Positions 1-7,941 are shown, counted from the stretch's first letter. The stretch is DNA of 32,544 bases from Anaerolineales bacterium (GCA_013360875.1 JABWAU010000031.1:1-32544); one strand, 5' to 3'. Notes: generated by a model from the sequence alone, not told the origin. Numbers and translations: made by a program.

Positions 1-32
1 GCTTGTCCGGGACAGGAGGATGCCTCACTCTC

Positions 33-256
33 GAAATAGGACTAGCCACCTGACAGTTTGCTTCAACGGAGCTCTGTTGGTCGAGTAGGCGGCAGAAAAG
101 TATTGATTTTCAAGAAATGCTACTGTTTGCCGCCGTATCGAGACCAAATGTAGGCAGGAATTGCTGGAATTGTAGTCTCGATATGCCCCTCAAAGAACAC
201 TCGGGGCTACTCGACCACCATTTGCATCAAAAGTGTCAGGTGGCTAGGAAATAGGA
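33..256. mobile_element. MITE-like foldback element with 9-bp direct repeats
   Basis: A 206-bp element (42-247) begins with CTAGCCACCTGACA (42-55) and ends with its exact reverse complement (234-247). Immediately outside the ends, the 9-mer GAAATAGGA occurs on both sides (33-41 and 248-256), as expected of a target-site duplication. Two further nested inverted repeats lie inside: 78-88 with 207-217 (11 bp) and 136-144 with 175-183 (9 bp), so the whole element can fold back. It has no coding capacity. This is the structure of a non-autonomous miniature element moved by a DDE transposase that makes 9-bp duplications. The parent family cannot be named from the sequence. Bases 1-32 hold nothing I recognise. 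Confidence 0.8.
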
Positions 257-279
257 TAATCTTTCCCGCTGGAATCTTG

Positions 280-285
280 TATAAT
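280..285 (+). promoter_or_regulatory. -10 box upstream of the TPR gene
   Basis: TATAAT at 280-285 is a perfect -10 hexamer with TG directly upstream (278-279). No convincing -35 lies 16-18 bp upstream. That position falls at the right-hand junction of the foldback element, so the insertion may have replaced the original -35 region. The predicted transcript has a leader of about 120 nt before the start at 411. The rest of 286-410 shows nothing beyond the ribosome binding site AGGAGG near 400-405. Confidence 0.5.
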
Positions 286-410
286 GACTTTGCGTTGGAA
301 CGCTTTGAGATTCGATTTAGCGGTTCGGGGCAACAAGCAAAAATGGATGGGCGACGCGTTTATTCCGTTTCCCGGTATTTGCTCTGCGGAAAAGCCAAAA
401 GGAGGCAGAG

Positions 411-3400
411 ATGAAAAACCTGCGATATCATCGCGTGCTCAGCACGATGCGAAGTGTATTGTACCTGGCTTTGCTGGTTGCCTTGGCGTGGTTCCTGGTC
501 GGTAACTCCGAGGCAAGGGAGTCAATTGGCGCTTTTGGGGTCAGCCTGTTGTGGATTTTCATCCTGTTTTTTGCTGGGATCGTGGTCACACGCTGGTTGC
601 AGCAGCAAAAAGCCCCCATGATCTACCCCTTCCTCAATGCCACCGGCGACAAGGAAAACAAGGAAAAATACGACGCCCTGGCGTTGAATTTCTCCGAACT
701 CCTTCAACTCGAAATCCAGCGCATCACGCACCTGCTCTACATCCCCGAATCGATCGCGGTGCATAACCCAGCCTTCAAAAAGGAGCAGGTCCCCCGCCCG
801 ATCATCACCCCCACCGGTCCCGCCGCGCTTGGCAGCGCGAGGGCGGAGGACGAACTGGGGGAAATGCTGAAGGGGATCGGAGCGCTGTCGTTTGGTCCCG
901 TCAGCCTGCCGTTGGGAGGCTTGCTTTACCTTCTCGTACTCACGCTTCAGGGAGGCGGGATCACGGGGAAGATCCAAAAGTTTGGGGAAAAATTATCGGT
1001 GGTGGCATCCTACGCAAACCGCAAATACGAAGCCGTCAGCGATGCGCTTCCGTCCGCGGAACAGGGCGGCGAGGAAGCCGCGAAAGGGCTGGTTCGCCAA
1101 CTTGCCTATATGATCAGTTCGGACTTTGCCGATTTCCCGCCCTCACGCTGGCAGAGTTTCCGGGAGGTGATCGAAGGTCTCGAACATTATCAACGCTACC
1201 TGTTGAGCGGGAAACGCAACCAGTCCGCCCTCGAAGCCGCCCACAGGCATTTCGAACAAGCCACCGTCGAGGACAATCAATACGCATGGGCGTATTACAA
1301 CCTGGGCTTGTTATACGAGGAACAGGGAAACCTGGATTCGGCATTCGAGATGTACAAGCAGGCGGTTCAGTCGGAACCGAACCTGCGTGAGGCGCAATTT
1401 CAATTGGGAAAAGCGTATTCTCAAAGGGGACAGTTGTTGAACGCCGTCAATGCCGGAAGGCGAGCGGTGAAACTCGCCCAAAAAGCGAGGAAACCCTTTC
1501 CCGTCGCCAACACGTTTCTGGGGAAATGGTTGTATTCTCTGGCTTACGGGAGCCGGGACGACCACGCCGAGGCGCTCAAATATTGCAACGAAGCATTGGA
1601 ACATTTGAAGATCGCCAAAAAGGAATACATCCGTTTGATCCGGCAGGAACGCAGGCGGGCGGATTTCTCGGAACAACGGCTGGTCGGCTTCAGGGCGGGC
1701 GCGATCTATTCGCTCAAGGAACTCAGCCAGGCGTACAAGGTGCTGGCGAATTTGCTGGAAACCGCTGATCAGGATAAACCCTTCCGGGGGAAACTATTGG
1801 CATACACCCGGAACATCCTGTTGGGGTTGAGCCTCCAGCCGGAACGCGACGCCTACAGAAAAGCGGAAGACGCCCTGCGACAATGCCTGAAGTTGTACCC
1901 GGAAAGCAGTGAAGCCCACACCGAACTTGGCGGGTTCTACATGGATCGAAAAGACTATTTATCAGCGAAGGAACACCTGGAGCGCGCAGGCGGCATCAGT
2001 CCTGAAGATAAATCCGTGGTCCTTGAATTGGGAGCGACGTATCTGAGCCCAGCCATCGAGGATCTGATAGGTCTGTTCAGGGAGTTCCGAGACAATCCGC
2101 GCGGATGGAGCGTCAACTGGCCCGAACAGCGCGTCAACGCGACCCAGACCCAGTTGATGCTGGCGGCATTCCATTATCAAACCGTGATTGATCTGATCCG
2201 TTACCAGGGAGAGGCTGGAGTCGAGGACCAGGACCGCATGATCCGGGCGCTCAATGGGCTTGCGGCCGTTTACGGCTCGCAGGCGCTGATCCATTGCGTT
2301 CGCAACCAGGATTGCATGTTGCTTATCATGGACGCCAGACGGTATCTGGGCAAAGCCCTGGTGTTGAATCCGTTCGACGCCGAGGTATACGATAACCTTG
2401 CCGGGCTATACGCCATCGAATCGGAAGTGAAAAATTTCCCGCCGAAAGCCATTTCTTTCGATGGAGGCGCTGCCGATGTTGCATACCCGCCGGAGGATGC
2501 TGTTCCATTCCAAAGCGAGTCTTCTCCCTCGGGCGGCGAGACCCTCCAACAGGCTTATGAAACACTCAGGGATTATGTAAGGGAATATGGATCAACCGAC
2601 CCATATTCCACCACCGGAGTTGCGCTGGCGCTTGCATGCAGCACTCCTGAACAACGCGCCAGCAAGGAACTGGTGTCGCGGTTCCTGGAAGATCGCAACC
2701 TGTCCCTGCCCTCACCGGACGAGATGGAGGCTTCGCCGGTGTCGCAGGTCTACCTTTGGACGGCCGGCTGGATGTTCAACTCCATCGGCATGCCGGAACT
2801 GGGAATTCAGTACCTGGAAAGGGCGGCAAAAATGGGAGCCTTCCCCGAAGCGGACCTGGTGGATTACGACCTGGGCAATGTTTATTTGAGATTGAAGAAA
2901 TGGAATGACGCCATCGAGCGTTTCCAGAGGATGTCGCCGGCCGATCCCTATTTTTGGCAGAGCAGGATGACGCTGGCGGATGCCTTGCGGGAGACCGAAG
3001 CCGTGGACGGCGACGCTTCCGGTTTCTTCGCTTCCCTCGCCAATCTGCTGCCTGAGACGGCAGAAGGACAAAGCCCCATCGTTCCCTCGTCCATGGATAA
3101 TGACGAAATGTCGAATCAAGATAGATATTCCCTGCCCGGCGAAAGATTGAGCGCGGAAAGGGTCTATGGAGAGGCAATCGCGGCGGCCGGCAACGACCCG
3201 TATCGCAGGGCGACCGCCCTGGCAGCGCGGGCTGATCTGTTTTGGAGCCGGAAGAGATACGTCGAGGCAATAAACGACTGCCAGGAATCCCTCAAACTGG
3301 CGCCTGCCTATGCCTTTCCTCACAGGATTCTGGCGTTGATCCACATTGATCTGTTCGATTTCGACCGCGCCATCGAGGAATGGGAACGCGTCGGAAAACT

Positions 3401-4271
3401 GGTGCAGGACATGGATGAACCTCATTATCACCTCGGCTTGGGAGATGCGTATGCCAGCAAGGCGGATAGTTCAAGCAATGCCGGCGACGCGGAAACATGG
3501 CGCCGGCGGGCGGTGGAGGAATATCAACACGCCATCAGACTATTCAGAGCAAACGAGACAATGGACAAGGCGCGCACACAAACCGCGCTGGGCGATAACC
3601 TGATGATTTTGAAGCAATTCAAGGAGGCGGAGATCGCCTATCTTTCCGCCCTGGAATCGTCGAAAGGCATGCCCGACGAATACAGATTGCATACCAAACT
3701 CGCCTTCGTTTACGTCAAACGCGGCCTCTATGGCAGCGCGTATGCCGAATATAAAAAAGCGATTGAATTGTGTGAAGAACAACTCCAAAGAGCGTTGGAA
3801 AGCCGCGACACGCCGACTGTCGGCGGGTTGGCGGGCGGACTGGCGTATGCCTGCAACATGCTGGCTTATTATCTTCATGCCGAGCGCGGCGTAAATCTGG
3901 AGGAAGGTTTGGCATGGGTGAACCGCGCCCTAAATGAACTCGAACGCAGCAGCCTGGATGAAGCAATGAAACGGGATCATCGGGGCGCATACCTGGATAC
4001 GCGCGGCTGGCTATACTACCGCCAGGGCAAATACATCGAAGCAAAACAGGATCTGGAGAGGGCAATTTCGCTGACGATGGGAACCGTCTACGAGCACGGG
4101 CATCTGGCATTGACCTACGAGCGCCTGGCTGAAGTGAGCGGAAACGACGACGAACGGAAACGCCTGCAAACGATGAGCAGGGAACAATGGAATCTGGCGT
4201 TCGACCTGGATGAGGAGGGGATTTGGTCGGCGCACAAACGCGAGCGTTCCGGCAAAACCGTCGAAGCGTGA
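411..4271 (+). CDS. Large membrane-anchored TPR-repeat protein
   Basis: A 1286-residue protein with two hydrophobic segments near the N-terminus (about residues 14-34 and 44-62), which should anchor it in the membrane with a very long soluble remainder. Tetratricopeptide repeats recur through the rest. Clear examples lie near residues 290-355, 500-560, 819-845, 937-970, 1050-1080, 1093-1120 and 1192-1220, with the W/Y-x2-LG-x2-Y and A-x3-F/Y-x2-A-x4-P spacing of the family. No catalytic domain is recognisable, so it is probably a scaffold for protein-protein contacts. The ATG at 411 is chosen because a strong AGGAGG sits just upstream. It stands alone behind its own promoter; the next gene has a separate promoter. 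The function is unknown. Confidence 0.9.
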   Translation: MKNLRYHRVLSTMRSVLYLALLVALAWFLVGNSEARESIGAFGVSLLWIFILFFAGIVVTRWLQQQKAPMIYPFLNATGDKENKEKYDALALNFSELLQLEIQRITHLLYIPESIAVHNPAFKKEQVPRPIITPTGPAALGSARAEDELGEMLKGIGALSFGPVSLPLGGLLYLLVLTLQGGGITGKIQKFGEKLSVVASYANRKYEAVSDALPSAEQGGEEAAKGLVRQLAYMISSDFADFPPSRWQSFREVIEGLEHYQRYLLSGKRNQSALEAAHRHFEQATVEDNQYAWAYYNLGLLYEEQGNLDSAFEMYKQAVQSEPNLREAQFQLGKAYSQRGQLLNAVNAGRRAVKLAQKARKPFPVANTFLGKWLYSLAYGSRDDHAEALKYCNEALEHLKIAKKEYIRLIRQERRRADFSEQRLVGFRAGAIYSLKELSQAYKVLANLLETADQDKPFRGKLLAYTRNILLGLSLQPERDAYRKAEDALRQCLKLYPESSEAHTELGGFYMDRKDYLSAKEHLERAGGISPEDKSVVLELGATYLSPAIEDLIGLFREFRDNPRGWSVNWPEQRVNATQTQLMLAAFHYQTVIDLIRYQGEAGVEDQDRMIRALNGLAAVYGSQALIHCVRNQDCMLLIMDARRYLGKALVLNPFDAEVYDNLAGLYAIESEVKNFPPKAISFDGGAADVAYPPEDAVPFQSESSPSGGETLQQAYETLRDYVREYGSTDPYSTTGVALALACSTPEQRASKELVSRFLEDRNLSLPSPDEMEASPVSQVYLWTAGWMFNSIGMPELGIQYLERAAKMGAFPEADLVDYDLGNVYLRLKKWNDAIERFQRMSPADPYFWQSRMTLADALRETEAVDGDASGFFASLANLLPETAEGQSPIVPSSMDNDEMSNQDRYSLPGERLSAERVYGEAIAAAGNDPYRRATALAARADLFWSRKRYVEAINDCQESLKLAPAYAFPHRILALIHIDLFDFDRAIEEWERVGKLVQDMDEPHYHLGLGDAYASKADSSSNAGDAETWRRRAVEEYQHAIRLFRANETMDKARTQTALGDNLMILKQFKEAEIAYLSALESSKGMPDEYRLHTKLAFVYVKRGLYGSAYAEYKKAIELCEEQLQRALESRDTPTVGGLAGGLAYACNMLAYYLHAERGVNLEEGLAWVNRALNELERSSLDEAMKRDHRGAYLDTRGWLYYRQGKYIEAKQDLERAISLTMGTVYEHGHLALTYERLAEVSGNDDERKRLQTMSREQWNLAFDLDEEGIWSAHKRERSGKTVEA

Positions 4272-4317
4272 GCGTTCAACGTATGACAAAATCCACAAAA
4301 CGGGAGATTTTTGTCAA

Positions 4318-4346
4318 TTGACGCGCAGGTTGCCATCCGTTAATTT
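4318..4346 (+). promoter_or_regulatory. Promoter of the ferredoxin gene
   Basis: TTGACG (4318-4323) and TAATTT (4341-4346) are separated by 17 bp and lie about 35 bp ahead of the ferredoxin start. The -35 is near consensus; the -10 is weaker. Confidence 0.5.
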
Positions 4347-4381
4347 ATATCCGCAACAAAACCTATCACGGAGAATCAACC

Positions 4382-4573
4382 ATGTCCATGAGGATCACCG
4401 AAGAGTGCATCGCTTGCGGCGCGTGCGTGCCGGAATGCCCCACCGAATCCATCAGTGAGGGCGATGGCATCACCTACGTCATCAATCAGGAGACCTGCGT
4501 CGAATGCAAGGGGCATCACGATTCGCCGCAGTGTGTCAGCGTGTGCCCGGTCGAGTGCATCGTCCCGGCATAA
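4382..4573 (+). CDS. 2[4Fe-4S] ferredoxin, YfhL/Alvin type
   Basis: A 63-residue cytoplasmic electron carrier. The first cluster motif is CIACGACVPECP. The second has the spacing CxxC-x8-CxxxCP (CVEC, then C and C after GHHDSPQ), with the extra residues between the second and third cysteines that mark Allochromatium/YfhL-type ferredoxins, which have low and widely split redox potentials. The C-terminal helical tail usual in that group is missing: the protein ends four residues after the last motif. The start at 4382 follows an ACGGAGAA ribosome site; an in-frame ATG two codons later is possible. Its partner enzyme is not evident from the neighbours. Confidence 0.93.
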   Translation: MSMRITEECIACGACVPECPTESISEGDGITYVINQETCVECKGHHDSPQCVSVCPVECIVPA

Positions 4574-4579
4574 TTGCGT

Positions 4580-4585
4580 TATAAT
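4580..4585 (+). promoter_or_regulatory. -10 box of the FMN-riboswitch transcript
   Basis: A perfect TATAAT lies 7 bp after the ferredoxin stop codon and about 20 bp before the riboswitch aptamer, so transcription would start near 4592. The -35 would lie inside the end of the ferredoxin gene and is not well matched. Confidence 0.55.
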
Positions 4586-4603
4586 TTCGACAACCAAATA
4601 TTC

Positions 4604-4739
4604 GACCTTCGGGGCAGGGTGCAATTCCCGATCGGTGGTACAGCCCACGAGCCCTGTATGACCGACTTAAGTCGGTCATACGGAGCATGATCCGGTGCAA
4701 CTCCGGAGCCGACAGTAACAGTCTGGATGAAAGAAGGAT
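4604..4739 (+). promoter_or_regulatory. FMN riboswitch (RFN element)
   Basis: The conserved RFN blocks appear in order: CTTCGGGGCAGGGTG, then AATTCCCGATCGGTGGT, AGCCCACGAGC, GATCCGGTGCAACTCCGGAGCC, GACAGT and CTGGATGAAAGAAGG. The closing P1 stem is CCTTC (4606-4610) with GAAGG (about 4733-4737). The variable stem is an exact 26-bp palindrome (4656-4681, centred on TTAA). FMN binding is expected to reduce expression of the downstream transporter. The terminator at 4772-4806 is the likely expression platform. Confidence 0.95.
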
Positions 4740-4771
4740 ACAGGCTCATTGCGAGTCTGATTCGACATAGC

Positions 4772-4806
4772 CCCGGAAACGCGCCTTGTTTTCGGGATTT
4801 TGTTTT
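4772..4806 (+). terminator. Riboswitch-controlled intrinsic terminator
   Basis: A 9-bp stem, CCCGGAAAC (4772-4780) with GTTTTCGGG (4788-4796) including one G-U pair, has a 7-nt loop and is followed by ATTTTGTTTT. It sits 33 bp after the aptamer and ahead of the permease, where an FMN-dependent attenuator would be. Downstream, a GGACT/AGTCC hairpin (4826-4841) and an ACGCC...GGCGT hairpin with a T-rich tail (4850-4890) may add termination. Confidence 0.7.
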
Positions 4807-4902
4807 CACAACACGATGTCGCTTCGGACTCAGCCGAGTCCTGATTCTACGCCCCGGAGCATTGTCTCACGAGGCGTTTTTTGTTTTGCCCTCGCCCACA
4901 AG

Positions 4903-4922
4903 CCCTCTCCCAAAGGAGAGGG
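4903..4922 (+). repeat. CCCTCTCC palindrome overlapping a ribosome binding site
   Basis: CCCTCTCC (4903-4910), CAAA, then GGAGAGGG (4915-4922) forms an 8-bp hairpin. It is the same motif family as the large element at 11193-11273. Its right arm plus the following GGAGAAG is also the purine-rich ribosome binding region of the permease start at 4933. Confidence 0.65.
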
Positions 4923-4932
4923 GAGAAGAACG

Positions 4933-5679
4933 ATGATCAGGAGACTGACCCCCATCCTCCTTTCCGCTTTCGCCTTCCTCCTCGGATGGCACCTCCTCAC
5001 GCGCTACAGCGGGATCCCAAACTTTATATTGCCCTCCCCCCTCAGCGTATGGATGCGCTTCCTCAGAGCCGTGAGCGACGGCAGTTTGTTGCGACACACC
5101 CGCGTCACATTGATCGAGATCCTGCTTGGGTTGTTTGCGGGCGTCCTGTTTGCCGTCGTCGTGGGATACCTCCTTGCCAAATCGCGTTCGCTTGAAAAGG
5201 CGTTATCCCCGTATCTTATTGCGAGCCAGGCGATCCCGATCATTGCCATTGCGCCCCTGCTCGCCATCTGGCTCGGACCTGGAATCCTCTCGAAGGTGGT
5301 CATCTGCGCGTTGATCGTGTTCTTCCCTGTGCTGGTGAACACGATCGTGGGCGTGCGCGCCGTGCCGACCGCGTTATACGACCTGATGAACTCGCTCCAC
5401 GCCACGCGCGCGCATATCCTGTGGAAGGTGGAAGTGCCAGCCTCCCTGCCCGTCGTTCTCGGAGGCTTGCGCATCGGCGCGACGCTTTCGGTGATCGGCG
5501 CGATCGTGGGCGAGCTCGTGGATGCGCGGGAGGGTCTCGGTTATTTGCTGCGGGTGGGCGATTTTCAGTACGATACGCCGATGGTCTTCGTGGCGGTGTT
5601 CATCCTGATCGGCCTGGCGTTGACGTTGTATGGTTTCGTCCTGTTGTTGGAAAAGAGATTTTTGAAATGGCAGAAGTAG
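4933..5679 (+). CDS. ribX: ABC transporter permease, riboflavin-type (ThiX/SsuC-like)
   Basis: A 248-residue integral membrane subunit of an NMT1/THI5-class importer, with about six hydrophobic helices. The cytoplasmic coupling loop near residues 155-190 has the family form (LHATRAHILWKVEVPASLP...GLRIGATLSVIGAIVGE). The frame is open back to 4786, but that stretch is riboswitch leader and repeat DNA. ATG 4933, with GGGGAGAAG just upstream, gives the usual length and the normal N-terminal helix. The FMN riboswitch and the following binding protein and ATPase point to riboflavin or a flavin precursor as substrate. I recall such systems in Chloroflexi as RibXY; the assignment is by context and no binding residue was tested. 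A thiamine-precursor or sulfonate transporter is the alternative. Confidence 0.85.
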   Translation: MIRRLTPILLSAFAFLLGWHLLTRYSGIPNFILPSPLSVWMRFLRAVSDGSLLRHTRVTLIEILLGLFAGVLFAVVVGYLLAKSRSLEKALSPYLIASQAIPIIAIAPLLAIWLGPGILSKVVICALIVFFPVLVNTIVGVRAVPTALYDLMNSLHATRAHILWKVEVPASLPVVLGGLRIGATLSVIGAIVGELVDAREGLGYLLRVGDFQYDTPMVFVAVFILIGLALTLYGFVLLLEKRFLKWQK

Positions 5680-5706
5680 CCCATTACGTAATGAAAAGGA
5701 GACTCT

Positions 5707-6687
5707 ATGTTTCGCAAATTGATCTTGATCCTGCTCGGGCTGGGAATCGTTCTCTCGGGATGCGGCAGTCCCGGGTCCACGAATGAAGCGGGCAAATTGA
5801 CCCACATCCGCCTGCCGATCGGGTACATCCCGAACATCCAGTTCGCGCCGTTGTACGTCGCCATCGAAAAGGGATATTTCCGCGAGGCGGGCATCGAAAT
5901 CGAGTTCGATTATTCGTTCGAGACCAACGGGGTCAAACTGGTGGGCGCGGGCGAACTTCCCTTTGCGGTGGTTTCGGGCGAACAGGTTTTGATCGCGCGC
6001 AATGAGGGATTGCCGGTGGTGTACGTTGCCGCGTGGTACCAGCAGTATCCGATTTCGGTGGTTGCCAAAAGCGAACTTGGAATCTTGATCCCACAGGATC
6101 TGAAGGGGAAAAAGATCGGACTGCCCGGCTTGTTCGGCGCGAACTACGTGGGCTTGCGCGCCTTGTTGTTCGAGGCGGGAATGAGCGAAAATGACGTGAT
6201 CCTTGATTCGATCGGTTTCAACCAGGTGGAACTCATGGCGGCTGGGCAACAGGATATCATCGTCGGATACGCGGCGAACGAACCGGTTCAATTGCGCGCC
6301 CAGGGTATTCCGGTGACCGAGCTGCGCGTGGCGGATTACGTGGAATTGGCGTCGAACGGAATCCTGGCAAGCGAAAAGGTGATCGCGGAAGACCCTGACC
6401 TGGTGCGCGCGTTCGTGGGTGCGTTCCTGAAGGGACTCGCCGATGCGATAGAAGATCCCGACGGGGCGATTGTGTCGAGCGAACCGCACATCCCGAACTT
6501 TTCCGATCTCGATCCTGACGTGCAGAGGAAGGTGCTGGAAATTTCCATCGAACAATGGAAGGCGGAACGACTCGGTTATTCCGACCCGCAGGCGTGGGAG
6601 AACATGCAGGACGTTCTGCTCGACATGGGCTTGATCTCGGAGAAAATGGACCTGAGCAAGGCGTACACGAACGAGTTTATTCCGTGA
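5707..6687 (+). CDS. ribY: Lipoprotein binding protein, NMT1/THI5-like (riboflavin-type)
   Basis: A 326-residue substrate-binding lipoprotein. The signal peptide ends in the lipobox LSGC (Cys about residue 19), so the mature protein is tethered outside the membrane. The mature part starts with the NMT1/THI5 pattern (LPIGYIPNIQFAPLYVAIEKG, then YFREAGIEIEF and GAGELPFAVVSGEQ). This family binds flat heterocycles such as thiamine pyrimidine precursors; the FMN riboswitch upstream suggests riboflavin here. It lies 27 bp after the permease with AAAGGAG as ribosome site, in one operon. The length is normal for the family. Confidence 0.85.
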   Translation: MFRKLILILLGLGIVLSGCGSPGSTNEAGKLTHIRLPIGYIPNIQFAPLYVAIEKGYFREAGIEIEFDYSFETNGVKLVGAGELPFAVVSGEQVLIARNEGLPVVYVAAWYQQYPISVVAKSELGILIPQDLKGKKIGLPGLFGANYVGLRALLFEAGMSENDVILDSIGFNQVELMAAGQQDIIVGYAANEPVQLRAQGIPVTELRVADYVELASNGILASEKVIAEDPDLVRAFVGAFLKGLADAIEDPDGAIVSSEPHIPNFSDLDPDVQRKVLEISIEQWKAERLGYSDPQAWENMQDVLLDMGLISEKMDLSKAYTNEFIP

Positions 6688-6709
6688 GGCAGCGGGCAGG
6701 CGCGTGGGC

Positions 6710-6741
6710 AGACAAGTAGACAGATACACAAGGAAACAAGT
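6710..6741. repeat. Octamer tandem repeat, consensus AGACAAGT
   Basis: Four exact-period octamers follow each other: AGACAAGT, AGACAGAT, ACACAAGG, AAACAAGT. The same octamer family appears, in both orientations, at 9973-10026. The repeat sits in the gap between the binding-protein and ATPase genes. Confidence 0.6.
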
Positions 6742-6781
6742 ACAAACTCAATTCTCTAATTCACCAGTTCTCCGCTCCTCA

Positions 6782-6823
6782 ATCGCTTATCGCCAATTGC
6801 AAATCGCAAATCGTAAATCGAAA
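6782..6823. repeat. Heptamer tandem repeat, consensus ATCGCAA
   Basis: Six period-7 units run without a gap: ATCGCTT, ATCGCCA, ATTGCAA, ATCGCAA, ATCGTAA, ATCGAAA. The last base of the sixth is the A of the ATPase start codon, so the repeat replaces the usual ribosome binding region. Related units occur at 8731-8751 and 21989-22016. Confidence 0.7.
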
Positions 6824-7569
6824 TGTCCCACACTCCCATCCTCTCCATTCGCAGCCTTGGCGCCATGTTTACCAACGAAAACGGTGGTCTGCGCGTATTG
6901 GAAGATGTGACGTTCGACGTGCATCCCCGCGAATTCGTATGCGTGCTGGGTCCATCGGGTTCGGGGAAGACCACCCTCCTGCGCCTGGTGGCGGGTCTGC
7001 TGACTCCAACTACGGGTCAAATCACCTTTGCGCGCAAACAGCAGCCGCGCATCGGCATGGTCTTCCAACAGGCGAACCTCATGGCGTGGCGCACGGTCGA
7101 ACAAAACATCATGCTCCCGCTTGAAGTGGACGGCGTCGGCGAACGAACGGCTCTCGAAAAAACACGTGAAATGATCGAACTGATGGGATTGCAGGGATTC
7201 GAAGACTCGTATCCACGCGACCTTTCCGGCGGGATGGCGCAACGCGTGGCGATCGCGCGGGCGCTCATCCATGACCCGGACCTGCTCCTGCTCGACGAGC
7301 CTTTCGCCTCCCTCGACGCGATGACCCGCGAACACATGTGGAACGAATTGTCGCGCATCTGGCAGGCGAAACAAAAGACCGTCATCATGGTGACGCATTC
7401 GATCAACGAGTCGTTGTTCTTAGCCGATAGAGTCCTGGTGCTGACCCAGCGTCCCGGCAAAATCAAAATGGACGTGGAGGTTGACCTGCCGCGTCCGCGC
7501 AAGGACGACATCCGTTACACCCCGCATTTCGGAAAACTGGCGCGCAAACTGAGACAGGCGATTGAATGA
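6823..7569 (+). CDS. ABC transporter ATPase (SsuB/TauB type) of the riboflavin-type importer
   Basis: A 248-residue cytoplasmic nucleotide-binding subunit with intact motifs: Walker A GPSGSGKT (about residue 43), Q-loop VFQQ, signature LSGGMAQR, Walker B LLLLDEP, D-loop SLD and the H-loop histidine in VTHS. It resembles the NitT/TauT ATPase group that pairs with NMT1/THI5-type binding proteins. It closes the riboswitch-controlled operon, 135 bp after the binding-protein gene. That gap is filled by octamer and heptamer repeats. No Shine-Dalgarno is visible before ATG 6823, because heptamer repeat runs right up to it. Translation efficiency may therefore differ from the first two genes. Confidence 0.88.
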   Translation: MSHTPILSIRSLGAMFTNENGGLRVLEDVTFDVHPREFVCVLGPSGSGKTTLLRLVAGLLTPTTGQITFARKQQPRIGMVFQQANLMAWRTVEQNIMLPLEVDGVGERTALEKTREMIELMGLQGFEDSYPRDLSGGMAQRVAIARALIHDPDLLLLDEPFASLDAMTREHMWNELSRIWQAKQKTVIMVTHSINESLFLADRVLVLTQRPGKIKMDVEVDLPRPRKDDIRYTPHFGKLARKLRQAIE

Positions 7570-7654
7570 TCCGCAATTGGGACTTGCATAATTGTTTTGC
7601 GGCGGCAAACCTCCTGTAAAGCACGGATTCGAGTCTCCATGTTATCCTACGGGC

Positions 7655-7774
7655 ATGGTTAATCTCCTCCTTCTGGTCATGATTTTGGGTTTGCTTGTGG
7701 TCGTAACCGTGGATGCGAGACAAAAGCGGCTTGCCTTCCTGTGCCAGCAGGAGGAAGCGCGAAAACGCCGATGA
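7655..7774 (+). CDS. Possible 39-residue single-TM small protein
   Basis: ATG 7655 opens a 39-residue frame with one strongly hydrophobic stretch (residues 3-19) followed by a basic and acidic tail ending RKRR. The topology suits a small inner-membrane protein. There is no clear ribosome binding site and no recognised family. The frame is open further upstream only through a TTG (7592). It could be a chance frame in the 450-bp gap between the transporter and the two-component genes. Confidence 0.35.
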   Translation: MVNLLLLVMILGLLVVVTVDARQKRLAFLCQQEEARKRR

Positions 7775-7810
7775 CTTGCTCCTAAAAAACCACATTCTCT
7801 CCTCCTCACA

Positions 7811-7838
7811 AGAGCCCGGTTCTCCTCCCGGGCTCTTG
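7811..7838. terminator. Strong hairpin, possible terminator
   Basis: A perfect 10-bp stem, AAGAGCCCGG (7811-7820) with CCGGGCTCTT (7829-7838), has an 8-nt loop. The tail TGTGTCATT is not a proper U-tract. It may end transcription from the transporter or small gene, possibly with a helper factor. Confidence 0.45.
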
Positions 7839-7897
7839 TGTCATTAGAGGACGATCGCGCTTGGCGTTGCGCAGCCTGCGGAAGGAACGCATTCGTC

Positions 7898-7941
7898 GTT
7901 AACGGGACATTAACTTCCTCGAAAATGTCCTATGGTATAGT
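7898..7941 (+). promoter_or_regulatory. Putative Pho box and promoter of the regulator gene
   Basis: GTTAAC (7898-7903) and ATTAAC (7909-7914) are direct repeats with an 11-bp period, followed 21 bp later by a -10 box TATAGT (7936-7941). There is no consensus -35, as expected of an activator-dependent promoter. The same 11-bp spaced pair occurs before pstS (10030-10046). Hexamers repeated every 11 bp are the known form of PhoB/PhoP binding sites. Confidence 0.65.

Noticed and set aside
284-505. 73-codon frame starting within the -10 region of the TPR gene
   Set aside because: Its ATG overlaps the -10 box, it has no ribosome site, and it runs out of frame into the TPR gene.
4786-4932. N-terminal extension of the riboflavin-type permease
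   Set aside because: The extra 49 codons translate riboswitch expression platform and palindromic repeat; ATG 4933 has the ribosome site and gives the normal length.
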